Shown: piece by piece, positions 6,688 to 14,676 of the stretch
Numbering within the stretch: position 1 is the first letter of the stretch
Layout: every line of letters starts with the position of its first letter
NCBI GenBank assembly: GCA_934454435.1
Contig: CAKSGA010000049.1
Location: 1 to 17,160, forward strand
DNA from: an uncultured Oscillospiraceae bacterium
GTDB taxonomy: Bacteria > Bacillota > Clostridia > Oscillospirales > Ruminococcaceae
Direction of reading: 5' to 3'
DNA length: 17,160 nt
Position numbers and translations under genes: made by a program
The notes under the pieces: generated by a model
The model's input: only the letters and a program-made list of their open reading frames with translations
The model's database searches: none
What the model was told of the DNA's origin: nothing

Positions 6688-6838
6688 ACCTCTAAAAACC
6701 GGTGTGAAAAGCAAAAATGGGCAGGGTGTGCCAGCTTCTAGGAAAGCCGACGAAGTAAGGCTGTATGCCTTACGAGGAGGTTTGACGACGAAGATGGTGC
6801 GCACTGCACATTTTCGCTCACATGAGGTTTTTAGAGGT
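6688..6838. mobile_element. MITE-like non-autonomous element, 151 bp
   Basis: The element is bounded by perfect 13-bp terminal inverted repeats, ACCTCTAAAAACC (6688-6700) and GGTTTTTAGAGGT (6826-6838). With gaps the similarity extends inwards to about 36 bases (GTGTGAAAAGCAAAAATG versus ATGTGAGCGAAAATG). A central perfect hairpin GTAAGGC/GCCTTAC (6755-6761/6767-6773) is present. It encodes no transposase; an open frame crosses it on the minus strand but has no start signals. A dinucleotide GA occurs at both outer edges and may be a target duplication, which is weak evidence. It sits between the divergent vanW and GH13 promoters; the rest of this 358-base intergenic region is promoters and a short direct repeat. 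Confidence 0.7.
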
Positions 6839-6840
6839 GA

Positions 6841-6897
6841 CCAACAGTAAATGTGACTCTTTGAATATTTAGACAGGAAACCAACAAAAAATGTTAC
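6841..6897 (+). repeat. Pair of 17-bp direct repeats upstream of the GH13 promoter
   Basis: Copies at 6841-6857 and 6881-6897 begin CCAACA and end ATGT(G/T)AC, agreeing at 14 of 17 positions. They are exactly 40 bp apart, close to four helical turns, and the second ends 18 bp before the -35 of the GH13 gene. They may be activator sites; chance similarity in AT-rich DNA is possible. Confidence 0.35.
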
Positions 6898-6915
6898 ATA
6901 ATTCCCGAAAACCCC

Positions 6916-6944
6916 TTGAAAAAACCAAATCGATATGATATAAT
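6916..6944 (+). promoter_or_regulatory. Promoter of GH13 gene
   Basis: TTGAAA (6916-6921), a 17-bp spacer, and TATAAT (6939-6944) preceded by TGA (extended -10). A small hairpin ATGCGG/CCGCAT (6949-6954/6959-6964) covers the predicted transcription start. Confidence 0.85.
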
Positions 6945-6988
6945 CCCCATGCGGAACACCGCATAGCATATTTCACAGGAGGAATGAC

Positions 6989-8527
6989 ATGAACAACAGC
7001 GAAAAGCGCCCGGCATGGCTCGACAATGCCGTTTTCTACGAGATCTATCCCCAGAGCTTCAACGACACCAACTCCGATGGTATCGGCGACCTCAACGGTA
7101 TTATCGGGAAGCTTGACTATATAAAGGATCTCGGCTGCACTGCCATCTGGATAAACCCCTGCTTCAAATCCCCGTTCGGGGACGCAGGCTACGATGTGGA
7201 GGACTACTACACCATCGCCCCAAGATACGGCACCAACGAGGATATGATAAGGCTCTTCGGCGAGGCTCACCGCCGGGACATGCACGTTATCCTCGACCTT
7301 GTACCTGGTCACACGGCAGTTACCCATGAGTGGTTCCGGCAGTCCATGAAAGCGGAGCGAAACGAGTACACCGACCGCTACATCTGGACGGACTCCATCT
7401 GGGAAGAACCCCAGGGAATGGGCTGCATACGTGGTATCTCCGACCGTGACGGCTCCTGCGCCGTGAACTTTTTCTCCCACCAGCCGGCGCTGAACTACGG
7501 CTTCTACAGGACCGACCGTGACTGGCAGCAGCCCATGGACGCCCCCGGTCCCATGGCGACCCGTAAAGCTCTCAGGGACATCATGCGCTTCTGGCTCTCC
7601 GCAGGCTGCGACGGGTTCCGGGTGGACATGGCGGGCTCCCTTGTAAAGCATGACGAAAACGGAAAGGGAACCATCGCACTCTGGCAGGATATCCGCAGCT
7701 TCCTTGACCGGGAATTCCCCTGCGCCGCCATGGTAAGCGAATGGGGCGAGCCGGACAAGTCCCTCATAGGCGGCTTCCACATGGACTTCCTGCTGCACTT
7801 CGGCCCCTCGCACTACAACGACCTCTTCCGCTGCGCCGAACCGTATTTCAGCAAACGTGGCAAGGGCTCCGCAAAGGATTTCATCGCAGCCTATAAGGCA
7901 AATTACCTCAGGACCAACGGAAAGGGGCTCATCTGTATCCCCTCCGGCAACCATGATATGGACAGGCTCGCCCGAAGCCTGGATACGGATGAGCTCCGGG
8001 TGGCGTTCGCTTTCCTGCTTTCCATGCCCGGCGCTCCGTTCATCTATTACGGCGATGAGATAGGCATGCGCTATGTCGAAGGGCTGACCTCCGTCGAGGG
8101 CGGCTACGGCAGGACCGGCTCCCGCTCACCCATGCAGTGGGACAAGAGCCTTAACGCCGGGTTCTCCTCCGCACGCCCCGACATGCTGTATATCCCCCAG
8201 GACAGCTCCCCCGACCGCCCGGACGCTGCGAGCCAGTCCGCTGATGAAACTTCCCTGCGCAGCGAGGTGAAGCGCCTTATCGCATTCAGAATGGCTCACC
8301 CGGCGCTCCAGAGCAACGGCAGCATTGAATTCCTCTCGGACGGCTATCCTATGGTTTACAGGAGAAGCGCCGGGGGACAGTCCATCGCCGTTATCATCAA
8401 TCCGTCTGCGGAAAGCGCTGTAGTTCCTGGTATCACAGGGAAGATACTGTATACTGTCGGCAGCGCTGAGATCAGCGGAAACAGCACATTGGTCGGCGGC
8501 TGCACCGCTGCTTTTGTAGAGCTGTGA
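6989..8527 (+). CDS. Cytoplasmic GH13 family alpha-glucosidase/alpha-amylase-type hydrolase
   Basis: This 512-residue GH13 enzyme acts on alpha-glucosidic bonds by a retaining mechanism. The N-terminal barrel starts with WLDNAVFYEIYPQSFNDTNSDGIGDLNGI. Catalytic elements are visible: DGFRVDMA with nucleophile Asp213, SEWGEP with the acid/base Glu251, and NHD (321-323) with the third carboxylate Asp323. Region I reads DLVPGHT (103-109), with Gly where many members have Asn. The C-terminal 90 residues form the usual beta domain. There is no signal peptide, so it most likely works on imported oligosaccharides, like alpha-glucosidases and oligo-1,6-glucosidases; substrate and subfamily cannot be fixed, and a transferase or phosphorylase activity is not excluded. 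AGGAGG precedes the ATG. It is monocistronic and has no sugar transporter beside it. No clear terminator follows. Confidence 0.88.
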   Translation: MNNSEKRPAWLDNAVFYEIYPQSFNDTNSDGIGDLNGIIGKLDYIKDLGCTAIWINPCFKSPFGDAGYDVEDYYTIAPRYGTNEDMIRLFGEAHRRDMHVILDLVPGHTAVTHEWFRQSMKAERNEYTDRYIWTDSIWEEPQGMGCIRGISDRDGSCAVNFFSHQPALNYGFYRTDRDWQQPMDAPGPMATRKALRDIMRFWLSAGCDGFRVDMAGSLVKHDENGKGTIALWQDIRSFLDREFPCAAMVSEWGEPDKSLIGGFHMDFLLHFGPSHYNDLFRCAEPYFSKRGKGSAKDFIAAYKANYLRTNGKGLICIPSGNHDMDRLARSLDTDELRVAFAFLLSMPGAPFIYYGDEIGMRYVEGLTSVEGGYGRTGSRSPMQWDKSLNAGFSSARPDMLYIPQDSSPDRPDAASQSADETSLRSEVKRLIAFRMAHPALQSNGSIEFLSDGYPMVYRRSAGGQSIAVIINPSAESAVVPGITGKILYTVGSAEISGNSTLVGGCTAAFVEL

Positions 8528-8585
8528 CGTTTTCGTGACCGGGTAATGAAAGTCCCGGGCTGACACATATCACAGTTCAATTAAA

Positions 8586-8614
8586 TTGACAAAACATGGT
8601 CGTGGTGATATCAT
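8586..8614 (+). promoter_or_regulatory. Strong promoter of the small amber-interrupted gene
   Basis: Consensus TTGACA (8586-8591), a 17-bp spacer, and TATCAT (8609-8614) preceded by TGA (extended -10). It shows that the following small gene is transcribed as its own unit. Confidence 0.82.
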
Positions 8615-8659
8615 GTATTCAGAAGCGGACAGAACTCCGCCGCACAAAGGAGAAAAACC

Positions 8660-9028
8660 ATGACCATCACACTTGACGCAGGCAATCTCAACACCGCAGC
8701 CGGTGCAAAGCTCACCGGAACAGACTCCGTAAAGCAGGCACAGCAGACCGAAGCCTCCGCCGCCGACTAGACCCAGACCGTGCAGACCCGCAAGTTCGAC
8801 ACCGTTGAACTCAGCGACGAGGCTCAGCAGTACCTCAGCACGGAAAACACCACGGAGGAACAGCAGAACACGGAGGTTTCTTCCATGCTCTCTTCTTCCA
8901 CCGAAGAGATGAGCTCCAGCGAGCTCTACAGCTACACTGACGACCAGCTCAGCGAGCTTCTTTCAAAGGGCGAGATAACCCAGCTCCAGTACAACACTGA
9001 GATGGCAAAGCGCAGCTCCGGCGATTGA
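8660..9028 (+). pseudogene. Small SHOCT-like protein gene interrupted by an in-frame TAG
   Basis: An AAAGGAG site precedes the ATG at 8660. The frame reads MTITLDAGNLNTAAGAKLTG and so on for 36 codons, meets TAG at 8768-8770, and then continues in the same frame for 85 more codons to TGA at 9026-9028. Composition is uniform across the stop (rich in Gln, Thr, Ser, Glu), so it looks like one 121-residue gene. The stretch after the stop has VELSDEAQQYLS and a C-terminal YTDDQLSELLSKGEITQLQYNTEMAKR, which resembles the SHOCT short C-terminal motif. No signal peptide or membrane segment is seen. A GTG at 8780 could restart translation but lacks a ribosome binding site. It has its own promoter and terminator. 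The simplest explanation is a nonsense mutation (CAG to TAG); stop read-through is an alternative. The family is not recognised. Confidence 0.6.
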
Positions 9029-9042
9029 ACATAATATCAAAG

Positions 9043-9078
9043 CGGCAGCGTGACCAGGACGGGAACGCTGCCGTTTTT
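9043..9078 (+). terminator. Terminator after the small gene
   Basis: A perfect 9-bp stem CGGCAGCGT/ACGCTGCCG (9043-9051/9065-9073) with a 13-base loop is followed by TTTTT. Confidence 0.85.
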
Positions 9079-9131
9079 GTCTGCCACCTCCGCAGAATTA
9101 TGAAAGTTCTGTGAAAATTTGCTCTGACCTC

Positions 9132-9162
9132 TTGACTTGGAGCATACTCCAGGTGATAAAAT
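9132..9162 (+). promoter_or_regulatory. MerR-type promoter of the DXS-family gene
   Basis: TTGACT (9132-9137) and TAAAAT (9157-9162, preceded by TGA) are 19 bp apart, two more than standard. The spacer holds an inverted repeat ACTTGGAG-CATA-CTCCAGGT (7 of 8 pairs) that begins inside the -35. A long spacer filled by a dyad is the hallmark of promoters untwisted by MerR-family activators. No merR gene is in the window. Confidence 0.72.
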
Positions 9163-9209
9163 ACTATCATAAAATAAACCGGAGTTCCCGGAAAACGGAG
9201 GAAAGACAA

Positions 9210-10961
9210 ATGTATCTTGAAAAAATCAATTCCCCTGCGGACGTAAAAAAGCTGACATCAGTCGAAATGAGAGACCTCGCCGGCGAAATGCGCACAGCGC
9301 TCATCAGGAAGCTAAGTATCCACGGCGGTCACTGCGGCCCCAACCTTGGCATGGCGGAGGCGATAATCGCACTCCACTATGTGTTCGACTCGCCTAAGGA
9401 CAAGATCGTATTTGATGTGTCCCACCAGAGCTACTGCCACAAGATGCTCACCGGCAGAAAGGACGCTTTCCTTGACGAAGCGAAGTACGACGACGTCACC
9501 GGCTACTCCAGCCAGCAGGAAAGCCCTCACGATTTCTTCACCATCGGCCACACCTCCACCTCCGTCAGCCTTGCCTGCGGACTTGCAAAGGGACGTGACC
9601 TCACCGGAGGAAAGGGCAACATCATCGCAGTTATCGGCGACGGCTCCCTCTCCGGCGGCGAAGCGCTGGAGGGTCTGGATTTCGCTCACGAGCTCGGCAG
9701 CAACCTTATAATCGTTGTGAACGACAACGGCATGTCCATCGCAGAGAACCACGGCGGTCTTTACGAGAACCTCCGCCTGCTGCGGGAAACGGACGGCAGG
9801 GCTGAATGCAACCTGTTCCGTGCGATGGGTCTTGACTATGTATTCGTAGGCGACGGCAACGATGTTGACCAGCTTATCGCAGCGTTCAGCGGCGTAAAGG
9901 ACTGCACAAAGCCCGTGGTAGTCCACATGGTGACCGAAAAGGGACGTGGCTATGCCCCCGCCGTAGCCGACAAGGAGAGCTGGCACTGGCACATGCCCTT
10001 TGATATCGAGAGCGGCAAGGTGAAGTTCCAGGGCGGCGGCGAGGACTACAGCGACCTCACCGCAAAGTACCTCATGGCAAAGATGGACAAGGATCCCGCA
10101 GTCTGCGCCATCACTTCCGGTACTCCTACGGTGCTTGGATTTACCAGGGACCGCCGTGAGAAGTACAAGGGACAGTTCATTGATGTCGGAATTGCCGAGG
10201 AGCACGCAGTGGCTCTTGCTTCCGGTATCTCTGCAAACGGCGGAAAGCCGGTTTACGGAGTCTACAGCAGCTTTATCCAGCGCACCTACGACCAGCTCCA
10301 GCAGGATCTCTGCATTAACAACAACCCCGTAACGATACTGACCTATGCGGCTTCCGTCTGGGGCATGAACGATGTTACGCACCTGGGAATTTTCGATATC
10401 CCTATGATGTCGAACATTCCGAACCTTGTATACCTCGCTCCCACGACATATGAGCAGTTCACCGCAATGCTTGACTGGAGCACTGAACAGCGTGAGCACC
10501 CGGTGGCTATCCGTGTTCCCGGCGCTGTGATCCACGGCGAAAAGCCCACAAAGGACTACGGCATGCTGAATAAGTACGAGGTCGCACAGAAGGGAAGCGG
10601 CGTTGCAATCATTGCAGCAGGAACGTTCTTCGGTCTTGGCATGCAGGCAGCGGAGCTCATCGAGAAGCGCACCGGCGTTAAGCCCACGGTGATCGACCCG
10701 GTTTACCTCACCGGCATCGACAACGAGCTGCTGGGCTCCCTCAGCGCTTCCCACAAGGCAGTTATCACGCTGGAGGACGGTATCCTGGACGGCGGCTTCG
10801 GCGAGAAGATCGCACGGTTCTACGGGACCTCTGAAACTAAGGTCGTGAACATCGGTCTTAAAAAGGAGTTCCTCGACCGCTATGACCCGAATGATGTCCT
10901 CAGAGAAAACGGACTTACACCGGAACAGATCGCTGACACCGCTGAGAAGCTCATGAAATAA
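9210..10961 (+). CDS. 1-deoxy-D-xylulose-5-phosphate synthase (DXS) family protein, atypical active site
   Basis: This is a 583-residue thiamine-diphosphate enzyme of the DXS family. True DXS joins pyruvate and glyceraldehyde-3-phosphate to make DXP for isoprenoids, thiamine and pyridoxal. Family marks: INSPADVKKL at the start, HGGHCGPNLG (His41), GHTSTS (113-118), the TPP motif GDGSLSGGEALEGLD to NDN (143-173), DVGIAEEHAV with catalytic Glu330, and YSSFIQRTYDQ. The stretch DRAGxVGADGxTH of E. coli DXS reads YAASVWGMNDVTH here (379-391), so positions equal to Arg420 and Asp427 are Ala and Asn, while His431 and Arg478 equivalents (His391, Arg435) remain. It may be a DXS paralogue with another acceptor. 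I chose the ATG at 9210 because GGAGGAAAG precedes it; the upstream in-frame ATG at 9111 lies before the promoter. It is monocistronic. Confidence 0.82.
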   Translation: MYLEKINSPADVKKLTSVEMRDLAGEMRTALIRKLSIHGGHCGPNLGMAEAIIALHYVFDSPKDKIVFDVSHQSYCHKMLTGRKDAFLDEAKYDDVTGYSSQQESPHDFFTIGHTSTSVSLACGLAKGRDLTGGKGNIIAVIGDGSLSGGEALEGLDFAHELGSNLIIVVNDNGMSIAENHGGLYENLRLLRETDGRAECNLFRAMGLDYVFVGDGNDVDQLIAAFSGVKDCTKPVVVHMVTEKGRGYAPAVADKESWHWHMPFDIESGKVKFQGGGEDYSDLTAKYLMAKMDKDPAVCAITSGTPTVLGFTRDRREKYKGQFIDVGIAEEHAVALASGISANGGKPVYGVYSSFIQRTYDQLQQDLCINNNPVTILTYAASVWGMNDVTHLGIFDIPMMSNIPNLVYLAPTTYEQFTAMLDWSTEQREHPVAIRVPGAVIHGEKPTKDYGMLNKYEVAQKGSGVAIIAAGTFFGLGMQAAELIEKRTGVKPTVIDPVYLTGIDNELLGSLSASHKAVITLEDGILDGGFGEKIARFYGTSETKVVNIGLKKEFLDRYDPNDVLRENGLTPEQIADTAEKLMK

Positions 10962-10963
10962 GG

Positions 10964-10995
10964 AATGCCCGGAGCGAAAACTCCGGGCATTTTAT
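10964..10995 (+). terminator. Terminator after the DXS-family gene
   Basis: A perfect 11-bp stem AATGCCCGGAG/CTCCGGGCATT (10964-10974/10981-10991) with loop CGAAAA is followed by TTATT. It lies between convergent genes; the minus side lacks a T run. Confidence 0.82.
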
Positions 10996-11035
10996 TATCT
11001 GCGGGAGGGGCAAGCCCCTGCGTTTTGTTGAACTG

Positions 11036-12874
11036 TCACTCGTTCTCCGCAATGTATTTCTCTATGACCGCTATGAATTCCCTGCCGTAACGCTCAGCCT
11101 TGCGGCTGCCAACGCCGGAGATATTCAGGAACTCATGCAGATCCCTGGGCTTCTTTACGCTCATCTCACGCAGCGAGGCGTCCGTGAACACCACATATGC
11201 GGGCACGCCGAGCAGCGCTGCTTCCTTTTTGCGGAGCTCCTTGAGCCGCTTCATAAGCCCGGTATCCTCCTGGGCTTCCGCACTGCTGAATGTCACCGCC
11301 GCACGTGCTGAAGCCGCACGCTTCGGGCGCTTCATCAGCAGGGTCCTGCGGGACTTCACCAGCTCGTCCGCCGCCGGAGTCAGCTCCAGGGTGTGGTACT
11401 CTTCATTTACTGCAATGTACCCCTGCTGCTCGAGATGGTCTATGAGCTCCCGGACATATACCTGGGTGTAGTCATTCATTATGCCGTAGGTCGAGAGGGT
11501 GTCGTAGCCGTTCTCCCTTATCTTCTCGCCCTCGCCGCCGCACAGGATCCCGGAGATGAGCACCTTTCCGCCGCTCCTGCCCCGCTGCTTCAGGCGGAAT
11601 ATGCAGGACAGCACCTTCTGCGCTTCCACGGTTATGTCGATGGTGTCCATTTCGGCGTCACAGTTGCCGCAGTGCCCGCACACCGGCCGGGAATTCTCAC
11701 CGAAATAGCTCAGTATGAAATGCCGCAGGCACTTTGTGGTCGTGGAATAAAACGTCATCTGCTTCAGGCGCTCACGGTCACGGCGGCGCATTTCCTCCTG
11801 CTCCTCCGGGTCAAGCTCCGAGTCCTCGTGACCATGGTCGATAAGGAACTCCGCCGTGTGAACGTCACCCTTGCTGTACAGCAGAATGCACCTCGCCGGG
11901 CTTCCGTCACGGCCCGCACGGCCTGCCTCCTGGTAATAGCTCTCCAGGTCCTTAGGCATGTTATAGTGGACCACCAGCGACACGTCCGACTTGTCTATTC
12001 CCATTCCGAAAGCGTTGGTTGCGACCATCACGCTGCACCGGTCGTAGATGAAATCCTCCTGTGCTTCCCGGCGCTCCTCGTCCGGCAGACCCGCATGATA
12101 GCAGCGGGCGTTCACGCCGTTCAGCTTCAGGAATGCTCCCACCGCTTCAACGTTCTTACGGGTGGAGCAGTACACGATACCGCTCCTGCCGTTCAGCTCC
12201 CGTACTATGCTGAGCAGCACGGCGTCCTTGTGCCTCTGCTCGGTGGGTCTGACCTCGAAGTACAGGTTTGCCCGGTCAAAGCCCGTGGTGACTGCGAACG
12301 GGTCGCTGAGCCCCAGTATCCTGACGATATCCCGCTTTACAACGTCCGTTGCGGTAGCTGTGAACGCTGCGAGCACCGGGCGCTCCGGCAGAGCCTGTAT
12401 GAACTCCGTTATCTTCAGGTAGCTCGGGCGGAAGTCCTGCCCCCAGTGTGAAACGCAGTGCGCCTCGTCCACGGCGACCAGCGGTATCGTGAGCCCCCTG
12501 CAGGTGTTCAGGAAACCGTCAGCAGTCAGGCGCTCCGGCGCAACGTACAGTATGCTGAACTTCCCGGCGGCTGCGTCGTCCAGCACCCGGAACATCTCCC
12601 ACTGGGAAAGCGAGCTGTTTATGTACGCCGCATTCACACCGGACTGCTGAAGGCTCTCCACCTGGTCTTTCATAAGCGAAATGAGCGGGGAGATAACTAT
12701 GGTGGTCCCTCCCATCATCAGAGCCGGTATCTGATAGCACATGGATTTCCCGGCACCGGTGGGCATAACCCCCAGGCAGTCCTTTCCCGCAAGGATATGG
12801 TCTATGACCTCCCCCTGACCGGGTCTGAACTCGCTGTGCCCGAAATACTGCTTTAGGATCTCCGTCTTTTCCAT
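11036..12874 (-). CDS. recQ: ATP-dependent DNA helicase RecQ
   Basis: RecQ unwinds DNA 3' to 5' and acts in recombination, repair and stalled-fork processing. The 612-residue product has all parts of the family: the glutamine motif FRPGQGEVI, Walker A MPTGAGKS (37-44), DEAHCVSHWGQDFRP (136-150) with the RecQ aromatic loop, helicase C domain with QEAGRAGRDG (315-324), four zinc-binding cysteines Cys382/399/402/405, a winged-helix RQC domain, and a C-terminal HRDC domain (about 537-609). Start: GAGAGGT lies seven bases before the ATG. It follows the transport operon on the same strand but a hairpin terminator lies between them. A weak TGA-TATATT element just before that hairpin may be its own -10; otherwise it depends on read-through. 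Confidence 0.96.
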   Translation of the reverse strand: MEKTEILKQYFGHSEFRPGQGEVIDHILAGKDCLGVMPTGAGKSMCYQIPALMMGGTTIVISPLISLMKDQVESLQQSGVNAAYINSSLSQWEMFRVLDDAAAGKFSILYVAPERLTADGFLNTCRGLTIPLVAVDEAHCVSHWGQDFRPSYLKITEFIQALPERPVLAAFTATATDVVKRDIVRILGLSDPFAVTTGFDRANLYFEVRPTEQRHKDAVLLSIVRELNGRSGIVYCSTRKNVEAVGAFLKLNGVNARCYHAGLPDEERREAQEDFIYDRCSVMVATNAFGMGIDKSDVSLVVHYNMPKDLESYYQEAGRAGRDGSPARCILLYSKGDVHTAEFLIDHGHEDSELDPEEQEEMRRRDRERLKQMTFYSTTTKCLRHFILSYFGENSRPVCGHCGNCDAEMDTIDITVEAQKVLSCIFRLKQRGRSGGKVLISGILCGGEGEKIRENGYDTLSTYGIMNDYTQVYVRELIDHLEQQGYIAVNEEYHTLELTPAADELVKSRRTLLMKRPKRAASARAAVTFSSAEAQEDTGLMKRLKELRKKEAALLGVPAYVVFTDASLREMSVKKPRDLHEFLNISGVGSRKAERYGREFIAVIEKYIAENE

Positions 12875-12884
12875 CGTTACCTCT

Positions 12885-12914
12885 CAAAGAAACGGGGCTG
12901 CAAAAACAGCCCCC
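12885..12914 (-). terminator. Terminator between the tryptophan transport operon and recQ
   Basis: On the minus strand a GGGGCTG/CAGCCCC stem (12913-12907/12900-12894) with loop TTTTTG is followed by GTTTCTTTG. The T tract is interrupted, so it is likely leaky. Confidence 0.55.
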
Positions 12915-12922
12915 AAAATATA

Positions 12923-14641
12923 TCAGTTTCCGCATTCAATGCTTATCTCATTGAACTTTCCGAGAATGTCGTCAACGACAAGCTCTTTTTTCTCCTCGCC
13001 GTCGATATCCATAACGGCCTTGCCGCCGTGCATCATTACCAGTCTGGAACCATACTCCACAGCGAAGCGCAGGTTGTGCGTCACCATCAGAGTAGTAATG
13101 TTCTTCTCCTTTACCACCTTGTCGGTTATCTTCATGAGCGTTTCGGAGGATTTGGGGTCCAGGGCCGCTGTGTGCTCGTCAAGTATCAGCAGGTCGATGT
13201 CCGTCATTGTGGCGATTATCAGCGCCAGCGCCTGACGCTGTCCGCCGGAGAGCGAACCCGCAAGCACGCCCATTCGGTTCTCAAAACCCATTCCGCAGCT
13301 GCTCAGGAGCTGCTTGTAGTACTCTTCACGGCTCTTGTTCACCGCCGGGGAAAGTCCGAAGGAATGGTTCTTATTGTCGGCGAGCGCCATGTTTTCAAGT
13401 ATAGTCAGACTGCCGCAGGTACCCATCTTCGGATCCTGGAGGACACGCCCGATGCGCCTTGCACGCTGGAACTCCTTGGTCATTACGATGTTCTGCCCGT
13501 TGAATACCACCGAGCCGGAGTCGGGTTCCAGACCGCCGCACACGATGTTCAGCATGGTGGTCTTGCCGCTTCCGTTGGAGCCTACGACAGAGATGAAGTC
13601 GCCGTCCCTGACGTCAAGGCTGAAATTATCGAACAGCTGGTTCTCGTCCACGGTGCCACGGTTGAATATCTTGGTGATGTTCCTGAGTGAGAGCCTGGAC
13701 TGGGAGTCCACGCTGACAGGCTTTCTGCCGAATGCGGAGAACAGCTTCCTGAGCTCCCCGCCGCCGAGCACCAGTGCAATGAGGAATATCAGCGCTTTCA
13801 TCAGGTTGTTGTAGTCTGTGGGAAGTCCCACGGAAAGGACGATCTGGTAAGCCGCCTTGTAAACCAGGCTGCCGAGGATCACCATCGTGGTGCCTTTCAT
13901 GAACTTCACACGCTTGAACAGGCTCAGACCAATAATAACGGAAGCCAGTCCGAGAACTACCATGCCGACGCCCATCTGCTGGTCAGCGGAGCCCTTGTTC
14001 TGTGCAATAACGGAGCCTGCGAGAGCCGCAAATCCGTTGCCCAGAGCCAGTCCGAAGATCTTTATGAGCCCCGGGTCCTTGCCGAGCATAACGGTGTACT
14101 TGTCGTTGGCGCCGGTGGCACGCAGCAGCAGACCATGCTTAGTCTTGAGGTAGAGGTCGAGCAGGAGCTTGCAAACGACCACGATGACCAGTGAGATGAC
14201 CGCAGTCCTGATATAAAATCCGCCCACGCTCTTGGGAATAAACCCGGCAACGCCGGAATTGAATATCGTGTTCTTTGTGAAGAATGAAGCGACCGCCATT
14301 CCGTCCGTACCGGCTTTAAGAATAACGAGATTCACTGAAAGCATTGCGGTATACATAATGATACCGCAGAGCAGCGGAGTAATGCGGAGCTTGACATGCA
14401 TGATACCTGTGAGGACTCCCGCCGCCATACCGGATGCAAAGGATATCACAAGACAGAGCCATGGATCAACGCCCTGGATTATCAGCACGCCGCTGAGCAC
14501 AGCGCCCAGCGGGAACGTGCCGTCTACCGACAGATCCGGGAAATCCAGTATGCTGTAAGTGATGTACATTCCCATGGCGAGGAGCGCATACATAAGCCCC
14601 TCGTTGAGAATATCAAGCAGAATGTTGATAACCAGTGTCAT
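12923..14641 (-). CDS. Fused permease-ATPase of a TrpXYZ-type tryptophan ABC importer
   Basis: One 572-residue chain combines both membrane and motor parts of the importer. Residues 1-300 are a BPD_transp_2-type permease with about eight or nine membrane segments (NEGLMYALLAMGMYITYSILDFPDLSVDGTFPLG is typical of the TrpY class). After a short linker (about 301-315) comes an ABC ATPase with Walker A GSNGSGKT (354-361), signature LSGGQ (464-468), Walker B LLILDE (484-489) and the switch His522. In known TrpXYZ systems permease and ATPase are separate genes. The reading frame is continuous through the junction, so this is not an annotation artefact. The frame starts 35 bases after trpX, with AAAGGGAAAG before the ATG. 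Tryptophan is inferred from the upstream T-box. Confidence 0.9.
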   Translation of the reverse strand: MTLVINILLDILNEGLMYALLAMGMYITYSILDFPDLSVDGTFPLGAVLSGVLIIQGVDPWLCLVISFASGMAAGVLTGIMHVKLRITPLLCGIIMYTAMLSVNLVILKAGTDGMAVASFFTKNTIFNSGVAGFIPKSVGGFYIRTAVISLVIVVVCKLLLDLYLKTKHGLLLRATGANDKYTVMLGKDPGLIKIFGLALGNGFAALAGSVIAQNKGSADQQMGVGMVVLGLASVIIGLSLFKRVKFMKGTTMVILGSLVYKAAYQIVLSVGLPTDYNNLMKALIFLIALVLGGGELRKLFSAFGRKPVSVDSQSRLSLRNITKIFNRGTVDENQLFDNFSLDVRDGDFISVVGSNGSGKTTMLNIVCGGLEPDSGSVVFNGQNIVMTKEFQRARRIGRVLQDPKMGTCGSLTILENMALADNKNHSFGLSPAVNKSREEYYKQLLSSCGMGFENRMGVLAGSLSGGQRQALALIIATMTDIDLLILDEHTAALDPKSSETLMKITDKVVKEKNITTLMVTHNLRFAVEYGSRLVMMHGGKAVMDIDGEEKKELVVDDILGKFNEISIECGN

Positions 14642-14676
14642 TTCTTTCCCTTTCTGAACTGCCGGTGAAATTAGTT

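Noticed and set aside
6646..6969. 107-codon minus-strand frame across the MITE-like element
   Set aside because: It overlaps the vanW and GH13 promoters and has no Shine-Dalgarno site; the element itself explains the open frame.
8539..8558. CCGGG/CCCGG inverted repeat after the GH13 gene
   Set aside because: The 5-bp stem has a 10-base loop and no T run, so it is not supported as a terminator.
9312..10754. 480-codon open frame on the minus strand
   Set aside because: It is antisense to the DXS-family gene, has no ribosome binding site and no recognisable domain; high-GC third positions of the real gene keep it open.
11393..12451. 352-codon open frame on the plus strand
   Set aside because: It is antisense to recQ, with no domain or start signals.
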